The notes beneath the pieces were generated by a model, which made no database searches, was not told the DNA's origin, and saw only the letters and a list, made by a program, of their open reading frames with translations. Below, piece by piece: positions 7,527 to 15,463 of a stretch of DNA of 47,134 bases (position 1 is its first letter; the number at the start of each line of letters is the position of its first letter). Origin of the DNA: an uncultured Clostridia bacterium (GTDB lineage: Bacteria; Bacillota; Clostridia; Christensenellales; Borkfalkiaceae); assembly GCA_904502225.1 (NCBI GenBank), contig CAJGDO010000009.1:1-47134 (forward strand), given 5' to 3'. The position numbers and the translations under genes are program-made.

Positions 7527-8285
7527 ATGAAAGACAGGCTTTTTCATTTAAAAGAATTTATTGATAAAAACGGCAAGGTTAGCCTTCACGAGTTGGAATG
7601 TGCTTTCCCAAACGTGTCAAGCATGACTTTAAGGCGGGACTTATCAAGGCTTGAAGAGGCAAACGCCGTTCTTAAAATTCCTGGCGGTGCAATTTCTGTT
7701 GACAGCGTTATTAAGACAAAAGAGGCAGACTTTGCAAAGCGAATTAACTTTAACACGGCAGAAAAGTTAGAGATTGCTGAAAAGGCAGTTAAACTTGTTG
7801 AAAGAAAAAGTTGCATTTTTATTGACGGTGGCTCAACCACAACGTATTTTGCACGTGCTTTACCTGACGATAATTTTTACGTTTTAACCAATGCAATGAG
7901 CATTGCCGAAACCATTTTGGTTAAAGATAAGCCAACCGTTTCGCTTTTAGGTGGCGACTTAAAGAAAAACAACTTTATAACAGTTGGTCAAACGTGTCTA
8001 GACTTTATCGATAAGGTTAATATCCAAACGGCTGTTATGACGGCGACGGGGTATATTAAAGACGTTGGTGGTTTTACTTGTGGCAACCAATCGGAAGCCG
8101 ACGTTAAAAGAAAGGTTATAGAAAAAGCAGATAACGTTATTTTGCTTTTAGACAGTTCAAAAGTCAACAAAAAAACGCCTTACACTTTTGCAACCTTAAA
8201 AGACGTAAACTGTATGGTGGTTGACAGCAATTTTTCAAAAGAATTAAAGCAAAGTATCGAAGAAGCGGGCGTTAAGGTTTATTAG
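7527..8285 (+). CDS. DeoR/GlpR-family transcriptional regulator
   Basis: 252 residues. The N-terminal winged helix-turn-helix (1-57) has the DeoR signature VSSMTLRRDLSRLEE, and the ISOCOT/DeoR C-terminal sensor (~75-232) includes IFIDGGSTTTYFARAL, which usually binds a phosphorylated sugar effector. Such proteins typically repress sugar or nucleoside catabolic operons. Here the nearest genes are serS (divergent) and the cysE operon downstream, so the target is not obvious and may be elsewhere. Strong ribosome binding site AAGGAGGG eight bases before ATG. An 18-bp perfect palindrome about 100 bp upstream may be its autoregulatory site. Confidence 0.88.
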   Translation: MKDRLFHLKEFIDKNGKVSLHELECAFPNVSSMTLRRDLSRLEEANAVLKIPGGAISVDSVIKTKEADFAKRINFNTAEKLEIAEKAVKLVERKSCIFIDGGSTTTYFARALPDDNFYVLTNAMSIAETILVKDKPTVSLLGGDLKKNNFITVGQTCLDFIDKVNIQTAVMTATGYIKDVGGFTCGNQSEADVKRKVIEKADNVILLLDSSKVNKKTPYTFATLKDVNCMVVDSNFSKELKQSIEEAGVKVY

Positions 8286-8293
8286 GATTTGTG

Positions 8294-8325
8294 CCTTTTA
8301 TCGCTTGCAAAAATAAAGGTTTTTT
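8294..8325 (+). terminator. Weak intrinsic terminator after the DeoR-type gene
   Basis: CCTTTTAT (8294-8301) pairs with ATAAAGG (8313-8319) with one bulged T, followed by six T. Weak stem; some read-through into cysE is likely. Confidence 0.4.
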
Positions 8326-8333
8326 GATAAGAT
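8305..8333 (+). promoter_or_regulatory. Possible promoter of the cysE-cysS-alaS operon
   Basis: TTGCAA (8305-8310), 17-nt spacer, TAAGAT (8328-8333). Modest match; it overlaps the weak terminator. Confidence 0.35.
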
Positions 8334-8350
8334 AATTTTAGTAGGATAAT

Positions 8351-9013
8351 ATGTTTTTTAAGAGATTACGTGCCGACATAAATGCGGCAAAGAAAAATGA
8401 CCCCGCAGCACGCAGTAAGTTTGAAATTTGGCTAACTTATTCAGGCGTTAAAGCGTTGTCGTGGCATAGATATGCAAACTTTTTGTATAGAATAAAACTC
8501 AAACTTCTTGCTCGCATGACAAGCCAGTTTGCAAAGTGGCTTACAGGCATTGAAATTCACCCTGCAGCAAAGATTGCTGGCGGTGTGTTTATCGACCACG
8601 GTGCAGGCGTTGTTATAGGCGAAACGGCAGAGATTGAAGAAGGCGTTGTAATTTATCAAGGCGTCACTTTGGGGGGCAACGGCAAAGAAAAAGGCAAGCG
8701 TCATCCAACAATTAAAAGGGGTGCAATGATAAGTGCAGGTGCAAAAGTTTTGGGCGGTTTTACCGTTGGGGAATATGCTAAAATTGGTGCAGGTGCTGTC
8801 GTTCTAAAAGAAGTGCCACCTTACGCAACCGTGGTTGGCGTTCCGGGTATTGTCGTTAGGGTTAACGGCGAAAAACCAGATGACTTACAACAAGAAAAGA
8901 GAGACCCTTTGCAAGAAGAAATTTGCCATTTAAGAGAAAAACTTTTCAAACTAGAAGAAAAGTTGGTTAAACTCGAAAATCAAAACAAGGAAAACGAAAA
9001 TGAGAATATATAA
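8351..9013 (+). CDS. cysE: Serine O-acetyltransferase
   Basis: Makes O-acetylserine from serine and acetyl-CoA, the committed step to cysteine. The 220-residue protein has the short N-terminal helical domain of EpsC-type SATs, then left-handed beta-helix hexapeptide repeats (~70-175) with HPAAKIAGGVFIDHGAGVVI and the GVTLGGNGKEKGKRHPTI active-site segment. The last ~40 residues are a charged coiled coil (EEICHLREKLFKLEEKLVKL) longer than usual. It overlaps the cysS start by 14 bp, so cysteine synthesis and cysteine charging are translationally coupled, as in several Firmicutes. Confidence 0.93.
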   Translation: MFFKRLRADINAAKKNDPAARSKFEIWLTYSGVKALSWHRYANFLYRIKLKLLARMTSQFAKWLTGIEIHPAAKIAGGVFIDHGAGVVIGETAEIEEGVVIYQGVTLGGNGKEKGKRHPTIKRGAMISAGAKVLGGFTVGEYAKIGAGAVVLKEVPPYATVVGVPGIVVRVNGEKPDDLQQEKRDPLQEEICHLREKLFKLEEKLVKLENQNKENENENI

Positions 9014-10394
9014 CACATTAACAGGCAAAAAACAAGATTTTATACCATTAGAGCAAGGCAAAGTTAAAATGTATGCTTGCGGAATAACCGTTTCTGGCGA
9101 AGCACACATAGGTCACGCTTACCAAGCCTTGATTTACGATATTATTAGAAAATATTTAGAAAAAATCGGTTATGACGTCACTTATGCAAGAAACTATACC
9201 GACGTTGACGATAAGATTATCGCAAAGTCAAACGAAACGGGTATTCCTGCCGACGTTTACGCTAAAATGATGATAGAAAATATTGATAAGGAAATGGCTA
9301 GATTAAAGGTTGATGAACCTAACCTTTGGCTTAAAGCAACCCAAAGCATTGAAGAAATTATAGAGTTTGTGCAAACCCTTATCAACAAAGGCCACGCTTA
9401 CCCAACCGAAAAGGGCGACGTGTATTTTTCAGTTGAAAGTTTCCCATCATACGGCAAATTGTCGCATAGAAATTTAGAAGACGCTATGAACGGCGTTAGA
9501 ATTGATAACGATGAAATGAAGAAAAACCCACTTGACTTTGCACTTTGGAAGAGTGCCAAAGAAGGCGAAATCAGTTGGGCATCACCTTGGGGCGAAGGCA
9601 GACCGGGTTGGCATATCGAATGTTCAACAATGAACAAAAAAGCGTTTGGCGAGCAAATAGATATTCACGGTGGCGGAAGGGACTTAATTTTCCCACACCA
9701 CGAAAACGAAATTGCACAAACCGAAGCGTTGACGGGCAAACAATTCGCATCATATTGGATACACAACGGTTTGATTAAAGTAAACGGTCAAAAGATGAGC
9801 AAGTCTTTGGGCAACAGTTTATTCTTAAAAGATTTGCTTGACGAGTATTCGCCAGAAACTATTAAGTTTGCTCTTTTACAAACAAACTATCGTGGCGATA
9901 TAAACGTCACAGAAAACCTTTTCCCTGATGCAGACGCACACCTTTATGAATTTTATAAAGTTCTTTCGGCTGTTGAAGAAAAATTCGGCAAACTTGACGG
10001 CGAAAACGAGCAAATTGATAAATCTTTTAACAGTGCTATGGATGATGACTTTAACACGGCACTTGCAATAAGCAACTTGTTCGGCTTGTTTAAGGGCTTA
10101 AAGGCAAAGTTAAACGCTAATGATGAGAGTGCAAAGGCGGACGCTAACCAAATCAAGAACACTTATTCGCTAATTGGCTTATTCACAAGCGATGCTAAAA
10201 AGTTTATCAATTATTACGAACAAAAAAATAAGGGTGAGGAAATACCAAAAGAAGTTTTAGATCTTGCAAACCAAAGGGTTGTTGCAAGGCAAAATAAGGA
10301 CTGGGCGTTATCAGATAAACTCCGTGATGAAATTGCGGGTTTAGGATACGTTATAAAAGATAGTAAAGACGGCTATTCGCTTTCAAAAAAGTAA
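9000..10394 (+). CDS. cysS: Cysteinyl-tRNA synthetase
   Basis: Class I synthetase, 464 residues, attaching cysteine to tRNA-Cys. The zinc ligand C27 lies in YACGIT, HIGH is at residues 36-39, the second zinc segment is GWHIECSTM and KMSKS is at 265-269. The segment usually read as CGPTVYDY(I)HIGH is here CGITVSGEAHIGH, a clear variant of the region around the HIGH box, but all catalytic and zinc residues are retained. It overlaps cysE and is followed after 16 bp by alaS with an AGGG-type ribosome binding site, so the three form one operon. Confidence 0.95.
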   Translation: MRIYNTLTGKKQDFIPLEQGKVKMYACGITVSGEAHIGHAYQALIYDIIRKYLEKIGYDVTYARNYTDVDDKIIAKSNETGIPADVYAKMMIENIDKEMARLKVDEPNLWLKATQSIEEIIEFVQTLINKGHAYPTEKGDVYFSVESFPSYGKLSHRNLEDAMNGVRIDNDEMKKNPLDFALWKSAKEGEISWASPWGEGRPGWHIECSTMNKKAFGEQIDIHGGGRDLIFPHHENEIAQTEALTGKQFASYWIHNGLIKVNGQKMSKSLGNSLFLKDLLDEYSPETIKFALLQTNYRGDINVTENLFPDADAHLYEFYKVLSAVEEKFGKLDGENEQIDKSFNSAMDDDFNTALAISNLFGLFKGLKAKLNANDESAKADANQIKNTYSLIGLFTSDAKKFINYYEQKNKGEEIPKEVLDLANQRVVARQNKDWALSDKLRDEIAGLGYVIKDSKDGYSLSKK

Positions 10395-10410
10395 AAAGGG
10401 AAAAACAACA

Positions 10411-12237
10411 ATGATTACTTCAAAAGAATTAAGAGATAAATGGATAAAGTTTTACGAAAGTAAAGGTCACGTTAATATCGGTGCAGTTTCTTTAATTGGC
10501 GATGGAACAACGGGCGTTATGTTTAACGTTGCTGGTATGCAACCACTTATGCCATACTTGCTTGGTAAAAAGCACCCACAAGGCACAAGACTTTGCAACG
10601 TGCAAGGCTGTGTTAGAACGGTCGATATTGAATCGGTTGGCGATGCAACCCACTTTACCTTTTTTGAAATGATGGGAAACTGGAGTTTGGGCGATTACTT
10701 TAAAAAGGAAAAAACCAAATGGTCTTTTGAACTTTTAACAGAAGTTTTCGGCTTTGATAAAGAAAAGATTTGCTCAACCGTTTTTGAAGGCAACGATGCC
10801 GTTAAAAGAGATGATGAAACGGCAGGCTACTTAAAGGAATTAGGAATAAAAGAACAAAACATTTTCTATCTTGATAAATCAAACAACTGGTGGGAATTAG
10901 AAGGCACCGTTGGCACGCCTTGTGGCCCTGACAACGAGTGGTTCTACCCACGCCACGATAACCCTTGTTGTGATAAGTGCGACGTGAACTGTGATTGTGG
11001 CAGATACGTTGAAATCGGCAACGACGTGTATATGCAATACAAAAAATTAGAAGGCGGAAAATACGCTGAACTTGAAAATAAAAACGTTGATACCGGATTT
11101 GGATTAGACAGACTTTTACTTTTCTTAAACGGTTTAGACGATGGTTATAAAACCGACCTATTTAGTGGTGCTATCAAGCATTTAGAACAAGTATCAGGTA
11201 AAAAGTATGGCGAAAATGAAAGTGATACAAAGGCAATGCGTATCGTTGCAGACCACACCCGTACGACAGTTATGCTTATCGGCGATATTAAAGGCGTTTT
11301 ACCATCAAACACAGGTGCTGGCTATATTTTAAGAAGGCTTATGAGAAGGGCGATAAGATACTGTAAAAACCTTGGAATTCCTGCAACCGAAATGTGTGAA
11401 GTTGCAAAGATTTTCATTGAACAAGTTTATGGCGAGGCTTACCCACTTTTAATCGAAAAAGAAGATTATATTTTAGATGAAATAAATAAGGAAATCAAAA
11501 AGTTTGAAGCAACCCTTATCGCAGGTATGAAAGAATTTGAAAAGTGTATTATGGGTATGCAAAGAAAGAATGCTTTTATGTTAGAAAAAGACCCTAACTA
11601 CGTTGCTGAAACACAAATTTCAGGCAAGCAAGCGTTCAGACTTTACGACACCTTTGGTTATCCATTAGAACTCACAATCGAACTTGCTAACGAAAAGGGC
11701 TTAACGGTTGATGAACAAGGCTTTAACGAGGCGTTTAAGGCTCACCAAGAACTTTCAAAGGCCCAAGCAAGCAGTGCAAAGGGCGGTTTAACCGAAAGGA
11801 CGGAAATTACCACAAATTATCACACTGCAACACACATTATGCTTGCAGGGTTAAGAAAAATGTTCGGCACAGGCACCGAACAAAAAGGCTCTAACATAAC
11901 CGAAGAAAGATTGCGTTTTGACTTTAATTTAGACCACAAAATGACCGACGAAGAAATTAAGACTTTACAAGACTTTGTAAATGACGTTATTTCTAAAAAG
12001 ATTGACGTGGTTAGAAGCGAGTTGCCATATGCAAAAGCCGTTGAACAAGGTGCTTACGGCGTGTTTAACGCTGAAAGTGATGACCAAGTTGTTTCAATTT
12101 ACACTATCGAAGGTGTTGATAAGCAAATTTGTGGTGGCCCACACGCTAAAAACACAGGCGATTTAGGACAATTTATCATTAAGAAAGAAGAAAGTTCTTC
12201 AAGTGGTGTTAGAAGAATTAAAGCAATCTTAAAATAA
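10411..12237 (+). CDS. alaS: Alanyl-tRNA synthetase, short form without C-Ala domain
   Basis: Class II core (about residues 1-240, FEMMGNWSLGDYF and GFGLDR motifs), tRNA-recognition helical domain (GAGYILRRLMRRAIRYC), and an editing domain with the zinc/hydrolase residues HTATH (471-475) and CGGPH (C574, H578) that clears Ser/Gly-tRNA-Ala. The protein ends at 608 residues after GVRRIKAILK, whereas standard bacterial AlaRS has about 870-880. The whole C-Ala/DHHA1 dimerisation domain is missing and linkers are compact. The stop is followed at once by a tRNA promoter, with no remnant downstream, so this is a natural short form like those known in some reduced bacterial lineages. It could be the sole AlaRS or a second copy. 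Confidence 0.9.
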   Translation: MITSKELRDKWIKFYESKGHVNIGAVSLIGDGTTGVMFNVAGMQPLMPYLLGKKHPQGTRLCNVQGCVRTVDIESVGDATHFTFFEMMGNWSLGDYFKKEKTKWSFELLTEVFGFDKEKICSTVFEGNDAVKRDDETAGYLKELGIKEQNIFYLDKSNNWWELEGTVGTPCGPDNEWFYPRHDNPCCDKCDVNCDCGRYVEIGNDVYMQYKKLEGGKYAELENKNVDTGFGLDRLLLFLNGLDDGYKTDLFSGAIKHLEQVSGKKYGENESDTKAMRIVADHTRTTVMLIGDIKGVLPSNTGAGYILRRLMRRAIRYCKNLGIPATEMCEVAKIFIEQVYGEAYPLLIEKEDYILDEINKEIKKFEATLIAGMKEFEKCIMGMQRKNAFMLEKDPNYVAETQISGKQAFRLYDTFGYPLELTIELANEKGLTVDEQGFNEAFKAHQELSKAQASSAKGGLTERTEITTNYHTATHIMLAGLRKMFGTGTEQKGSNITEERLRFDFNLDHKMTDEEIKTLQDFVNDVISKKIDVVRSELPYAKAVEQGAYGVFNAESDDQVVSIYTIEGVDKQICGGPHAKNTGDLGQFIIKKEESSSSGVRRIKAILK

Positions 12238-12251
12238 GTTGCTAAAAAAGT

Positions 12252-12280
12252 TTGACATTTAAAAAAAATTGTTATAAAAT
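12252..12280 (+). promoter_or_regulatory. Promoter of tRNA-Arg
   Basis: TTGACA (12252-12257), 17-nt spacer, TAAAAT (12275-12280), starting 15 bp after the alaS stop codon. Confidence 0.7.
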
Positions 12281-12310
12281 GTAAAGGCTGTCGAAAAAAA
12301 CAGTCTTTAC
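12281..12310 (+). repeat. Hairpin between promoter and tRNA
   Basis: GTAAAGGCTGT (12281-12291) pairs with ACAGTCTTTAC (12300-12310): 11 bp with one G:U and an 8-nt loop. No T-run follows. It may be the alaS 3' stabiliser or part of the tRNA 5' leader. Confidence 0.6.
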
Positions 12311-12316
12311 AAATAT

Positions 12317-12393
12317 GCACCGTTAGCTAAGCTGGATATAGCGTCGGTCTACGGAACCGAAGGCCAGGAGTTCGAATCTCTTACGGTGCGCCA
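12317..12393 (+). tRNA. tRNA-Arg (anticodon ACG)
   Basis: Complete cloverleaf: acceptor GCACCGT/ACGGTGC, D-arm GCTAAGCTGGATATAGC, anticodon stem TCGGT/ACCGA around loop CTACGGA (anticodon ACG at 12351-12353), T-arm AGGAG-TTCGAAT-CTCTT, discriminator G and encoded CCA (12391-12393). ACG would be read as ICG after TadA deamination and covers the CGU/CGC/CGA codons. Confidence 0.95.
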
Positions 12394-12395
12394 AC

Positions 12396-12426
12396 AAAAT
12401 GACTGCCCAACAGGGTGGTCATTTTT
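12396..12426 (+). terminator. Intrinsic terminator of tRNA-Arg
   Basis: 13-bp stem AAAATGACTGCCC (12396-12408) / GGGTGGTCATTTT (12413-12425), 4-nt loop, T-rich tail. Confidence 0.85.
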
Positions 12427-12520
12427 GTTTTTATAGAAAATATAAAAAATGAATAAAAAACAAAATATTAACCATTTTTATTCAATTTTATGCAATTTTT
12501 ACATATTGACAATTAAACAT

Positions 12521-12549
12521 TTGACTTTTATTCAATAAACAAATATAAT
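12521..12549 (+). promoter_or_regulatory. Promoter of amino-acid ABC operon
   Basis: TTGACT (12521-12526), exactly 17-nt spacer, TATAAT (12544-12549), 32 bp before the start codon. Confidence 0.7.
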
Positions 12550-12580
12550 AATTTAAACTAAATTTAATAGGAGATAAAAA

Positions 12581-13420
12581 ATGAAAAAGATTATAACTCT
12601 TTTATTAGCACTTGTTATGTGCTTTGCATGCGTTTCACTTTCAGCTTGTAGCGAAGATGATAACGTTAGGAATTTAGACGATATCGTTAAGAGCGGAAAG
12701 ATAACCATTGCAACAAACGCTGAATTCCCACCTTTTGAAAGTAAAGAAGGCACTAACTACGTAGGTATCGATATTGAAATCGCACAAGTTATTGCAGATT
12801 ATTTAGGTGTAGAACTTGTAATTAACAATATGGATTTTGACGCTGTTGTGACATCAGTTCAAAAAGGACAAAGTGACCTTGCACTTGCAGCACTCACTAT
12901 AAGTGCAAAGCGTAAAAAAGCAATTAATTTTTCAGAAGCATATTTTGGTGCAGCACAATATCTTATTGTAAAGAAAACCAACACCGATTTTGATGCTTGT
13001 CAAACAAAAGATGATGTTGACGCAATTCTTGCAGCATCAACGAACAAAAAGGGCGTTGCTCAAAATGCGACAACTGGATATTACTATTTAAAAGGTTCAG
13101 AAGATTTTGGATTTACAGGTTTTTCTAACATTCAAACTTCTGGCTTAGAAAATCCATCATTATGTGCAATGGCACTCGTTAACGGTCAAGCAGACTATCT
13201 TGTAGTTGATAAAGAGGTTGCTGAAAGTGTTATCGCTTCTAACAACGGTGTTAAGGCTATTGAAATTGCACTTTCAAGCGAAGAATACGGCATTGGCGTT
13301 AACAAGAGCAATTCAGCATTATTAAAAATTGTAAATAAAGTTCTTGAAAATCTTAAAGTTATTGAACAAGACGGCACTTCTAAACTTGACAAAATTTTTG
13401 CAAGGCACATTAACGACTAA
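12581..13420 (+). CDS. Amino-acid ABC transporter substrate-binding lipoprotein
   Basis: A 279-residue family 3 solute-binding protein. The signal peptide ends in lipobox LSAC, with the lipidated Cys at residue 23. The mature part begins KITIATNAEFPPFE and contains GIDIEIAQVIADYL, LAALTISAKRKKAINFSEAY and an unusual two-residue GYYYLKG stretch after the hinge. This fold binds polar or basic amino acids (Gln, His, Arg, cystine); the ligand cannot be fixed from sequence alone. The ribosome binding site is TAGGAGAT. First gene of a three-gene importer with the permease 10 bp downstream. Confidence 0.9.
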   Translation: MKKIITLLLALVMCFACVSLSACSEDDNVRNLDDIVKSGKITIATNAEFPPFESKEGTNYVGIDIEIAQVIADYLGVELVINNMDFDAVVTSVQKGQSDLALAALTISAKRKKAINFSEAYFGAAQYLIVKKTNTDFDACQTKDDVDAILAASTNKKGVAQNATTGYYYLKGSEDFGFTGFSNIQTSGLENPSLCAMALVNGQADYLVVDKEVAESVIASNNGVKAIEIALSSEEYGIGVNKSNSALLKIVNKVLENLKVIEQDGTSKLDKIFARHIND

Positions 13421-13430
13421 TTAATTTACT

Positions 13431-14120
13431 ATGTGGCAGATATTTATTGATTCATTTATAGGCGAAAAAGCCTATGTCAATGTATTACAAGGCATTGCAG
13501 TTACTATTGTGACTGCAATTTCTGCGTTGGTTATAGGTATTATTTTAGGCACTATTGTCGCCTTATCAAGGGTGTTTAAGTCCAAGAATCCAGTGATAAA
13601 GGCTCTACAAGTAATTGCTAAATTGTACGTAGGGTTTTTTAGGGGCACGCCTATTGTTGTGCAATTATTATTCATTTATTTTGTAATTTTCCCAGCAATA
13701 GGGCTTGGTCTTATGAACGTAATGGTTGTTGGTATTATAATTTTTGGTCTCAACTCGGGTGCTTACGTTTCTGAAATTATGCGTGCGGGTATTTTATCTG
13801 TTGATAAAGGTCAAAACGAAGCGGGTAGAGCGTTAGGGCTAACTTATACCACAACGCTTTTTAAGGTAATTTTGCCACAAGCGATTAAAAACGTTATTCC
13901 AACAATAGCAAACGAGTTTGTGTCCTTGTTAAAAGAAACGTCAGTATTAAGTTTTATAGGTATTATGGACTTGACAAAGGCACTCCGCGAAATAGGTGCC
14001 GAAAATTATGAGTTTACTATTCCATATTTAGTGCTTGCGATAATTTATTTAGTTTTGGTTATGATTGCGACCAGCATTGTTAAACTTATTGAAACGAGGT
14101 TAAGGCGAAATGAACGATAA
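13431..14120 (+). CDS. Amino-acid ABC transporter permease (HisM/GlnP type)
   Basis: 229 residues with five predicted membrane helices of the polar amino-acid permease family. The cytoplasmic EAA loop, which docks the ATPase, reads EAGRALGLTYTTTLFKVILPQ-like at residues ~125-145. GFFRGTPIVVQL is the typical motif after the second helix. A single permease gene suggests a homodimeric channel. It overlaps the following ATPase gene by 11 bp, implying translational coupling. Confidence 0.92.
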   Translation: MWQIFIDSFIGEKAYVNVLQGIAVTIVTAISALVIGIILGTIVALSRVFKSKNPVIKALQVIAKLYVGFFRGTPIVVQLLFIYFVIFPAIGLGLMNVMVVGIIIFGLNSGAYVSEIMRAGILSVDKGQNEAGRALGLTYTTTLFKVILPQAIKNVIPTIANEFVSLLKETSVLSFIGIMDLTKALREIGAENYEFTIPYLVLAIIYLVLVMIATSIVKLIETRLRRNER

Positions 14121-15057
14121 AAATAAAAATGTTGTCATTTCAGTTGACAATCTATTTAAAAGTTTTGGAAAACACGAAGTTTTAAAAGGCGTTTCCTGCC
14201 AAATTAACAAGGGTGATAAGGTTGCAATAGTTGGACCATCAGGCTCAGGAAAGTCAACCCTTTTAAGGTGTATGAACTTGCTTGAAACTCCAACTTATGG
14301 GGAAGTTTGGTTTGAAGAACAACTTTTAACACCTGTTGACCCATACTTGCATTTCGATATTATAAGGCTTTCAAAAACCTATAAAAAATTAATCGAGCAA
14401 ATAAAAGCTGAAGATGCGACTATTAGTGAAGAAGAGTTAGACATAAAGGCAATAACCCAAATTAAAAAGGACGATTTGCTTAAAAAGTTTGAAGGTGCAG
14501 AATATAGAAAAGCCATCAAAACTTTATATAAGGAAAAGAATTTAGACATTAACCTTGCAAGGCAAAAAGTGGGAATGGTTTTTCAACACTTTAACCTTTT
14601 TAACAACCTAACCGTATTGCAAAATCTTACGCTAGCACCTGTAAAGCTTAAAATTATGAGCAAGGAAGAGGCTAATAAAAACGCTTTATCGCTCTTAAAA
14701 AGAATTGGGCTTGAAGACAAGGCAAACGCATACCCATCAACTTTGTCAGGTGGCCAAAAACAAAGAATTGCAATCGTTCGTGCTTTGGCAATGAACCCAA
14801 AAGTAATGCTCTTTGACGAGCCAACTAGTGCACTTGACCCAGAAATGGTTGGCGAAGTTTTAGACCTTATGCGTGAACTTGCTAATGAAGGTATGACAAT
14901 GGTAATTGTCACTCACGAAATGGGCTTTGCAAAAGAAGTTGCAAATAGGGTTGTTTTCATCGATGATGGCGTGATAAAAGAAGAGGCTAGCCCACAGGAA
15001 TTCTTTAATAATCCAAAAGACGAAAGACTTAAAGAGTTTTTGTCAAAAGTATTATAA
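14110..15057 (+). CDS. Amino-acid ABC transporter ATPase with internal insertion
   Basis: GlnQ/HisP-type ATPase driving the importer: Walker A GPSGSGKST (42-50), Q-loop in VGMVFQHFNLF (Gln159), signature LSGGQKQR (211-218), Walker B VMLFDEPTSALD (231-242), H-loop His268. The usual length is about 240-250 residues; this protein has 315 because about 60 extra, charged, helix-prone residues (roughly 72-148) sit between the strand after Walker A and the Q-loop. All catalytic motifs are intact, so it should be active. The insertion may regulate it or contact the permease. An intrinsic terminator follows. Confidence 0.93.
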   Translation: MNDKNKNVVISVDNLFKSFGKHEVLKGVSCQINKGDKVAIVGPSGSGKSTLLRCMNLLETPTYGEVWFEEQLLTPVDPYLHFDIIRLSKTYKKLIEQIKAEDATISEEELDIKAITQIKKDDLLKKFEGAEYRKAIKTLYKEKNLDINLARQKVGMVFQHFNLFNNLTVLQNLTLAPVKLKIMSKEEANKNALSLLKRIGLEDKANAYPSTLSGGQKQRIAIVRALAMNPKVMLFDEPTSALDPEMVGEVLDLMRELANEGMTMVIVTHEMGFAKEVANRVVFIDDGVIKEEASPQEFFNNPKDERLKEFLSKVL

Positions 15058-15064
15058 AAACCAT

Positions 15065-15099
15065 ACCGCTCAACCTAATCGTTGGGCGGTTTTCATTTT
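15065..15099 (+). terminator. Intrinsic terminator of amino-acid ABC operon
   Basis: 10-bp stem ACCGCTCAAC (15065-15074) / GTTGGGCGGT (15081-15090), 6-nt loop, T-rich tail. Confidence 0.85.
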
Positions 15100-15137
15100 G
15101 GGTAAATAAACCTATGCAAAATAGTGTATTAAAATCG

Positions 15138-15167
15138 TTGACAAAACCTTTAAGATTATGTTAAAAT
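15138..15167 (+). promoter_or_regulatory. Promoter of the T-box-controlled gene
   Basis: TTGACA (15138-15143), 18-nt spacer, TAAAAT (15162-15167). The transcript would start near 15174 and carry a leader of about 290 nt. Confidence 0.65.
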
Positions 15168-15173
15168 TATAAA

Positions 15174-15441
15174 AAAATAAAGGCTTTGACGAAAAGGGGC
15201 GAAATAGACTTACCTGATAGAGAAATGACGGTTGGTGCAAGTCAATAGAGGTGGTTGTTTCGTTTGTAGTTTCCGAGTCGAAAAGAAGAAATCTAGTTTT
15301 TAGAGAGTAGAACTTTTCCGTGATTGCTGCGTTAATGACATAGGGATTGATAGATTCCAAGAGTGGCGATTTTTTCGCAATTTGAGTGGTACCGCGGGTA
15401 AACTAACTCGTCTCAAAGTAAAACTTTGGGGCGATTTTTTT
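15174..15441 (+). promoter_or_regulatory. T-box riboswitch leader (tRNA-sensing)
   Basis: The conserved T-box GAGTGGTACCGCGG is at 15384-15397, preceded by a stem III hairpin (GCGA...TCGC). Stem I is recognisable: K-turn base GACGA...GAGTC (15187-15191 with 15275-15279), GCGAAA/TTTCGT and ACC/GGT helices, an AGAGA bulge and apical GGTTGGTGCAA. The stretch of the specifier loop on the 3' side is TTGTAG (15263-15268). GTA (Val) followed by a purine is the best specifier reading, and TTG (Leu) is possible. UGGU in the T-box bulge pairs with an ACCA tRNA end, that is discriminator A. This excludes Cys and fits Val, Leu, Ile or Phe. Uncharged tRNA would promote read-through. Confidence 0.85.
15409..15441 (+). 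terminator. T-box-regulated terminator
   Basis: CGTCTCAAAGT (15409-15419) pairs with ACTTTGGGGCG (15423-15433), then seven T. The alternative antiterminator pairs TTTGAG (15381-15386) with CTCAAA (15412-15417). Confidence 0.85.
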
Positions 15442-15463
15442 ATCTAATCAGGAGAAAGAGTAA

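Noticed and set aside
12440..12545. ArgR-type ARG boxes (ATTCA half-sites) near the amino-acid transporter promoter
   Set aside because: Several TTTTTATTCA and GAATAAAAA words occur, but no pair has the spacing of the 18-bp ARG box. They are expected in such AT-rich DNA.
15263..15268. TGT (Cys) as T-box specifier
   Set aside because: It is readable in the specifier loop, but the T-box has UGGU, which pairs with discriminator A, whereas tRNA-Cys normally has U. Val or Leu fits better.
15112..15360. Minus-strand 82-residue reading frame across the T-box leader
   Set aside because: The region is explained by the structured T-box RNA; the frame has no ribosome binding site and no recognisable protein features.
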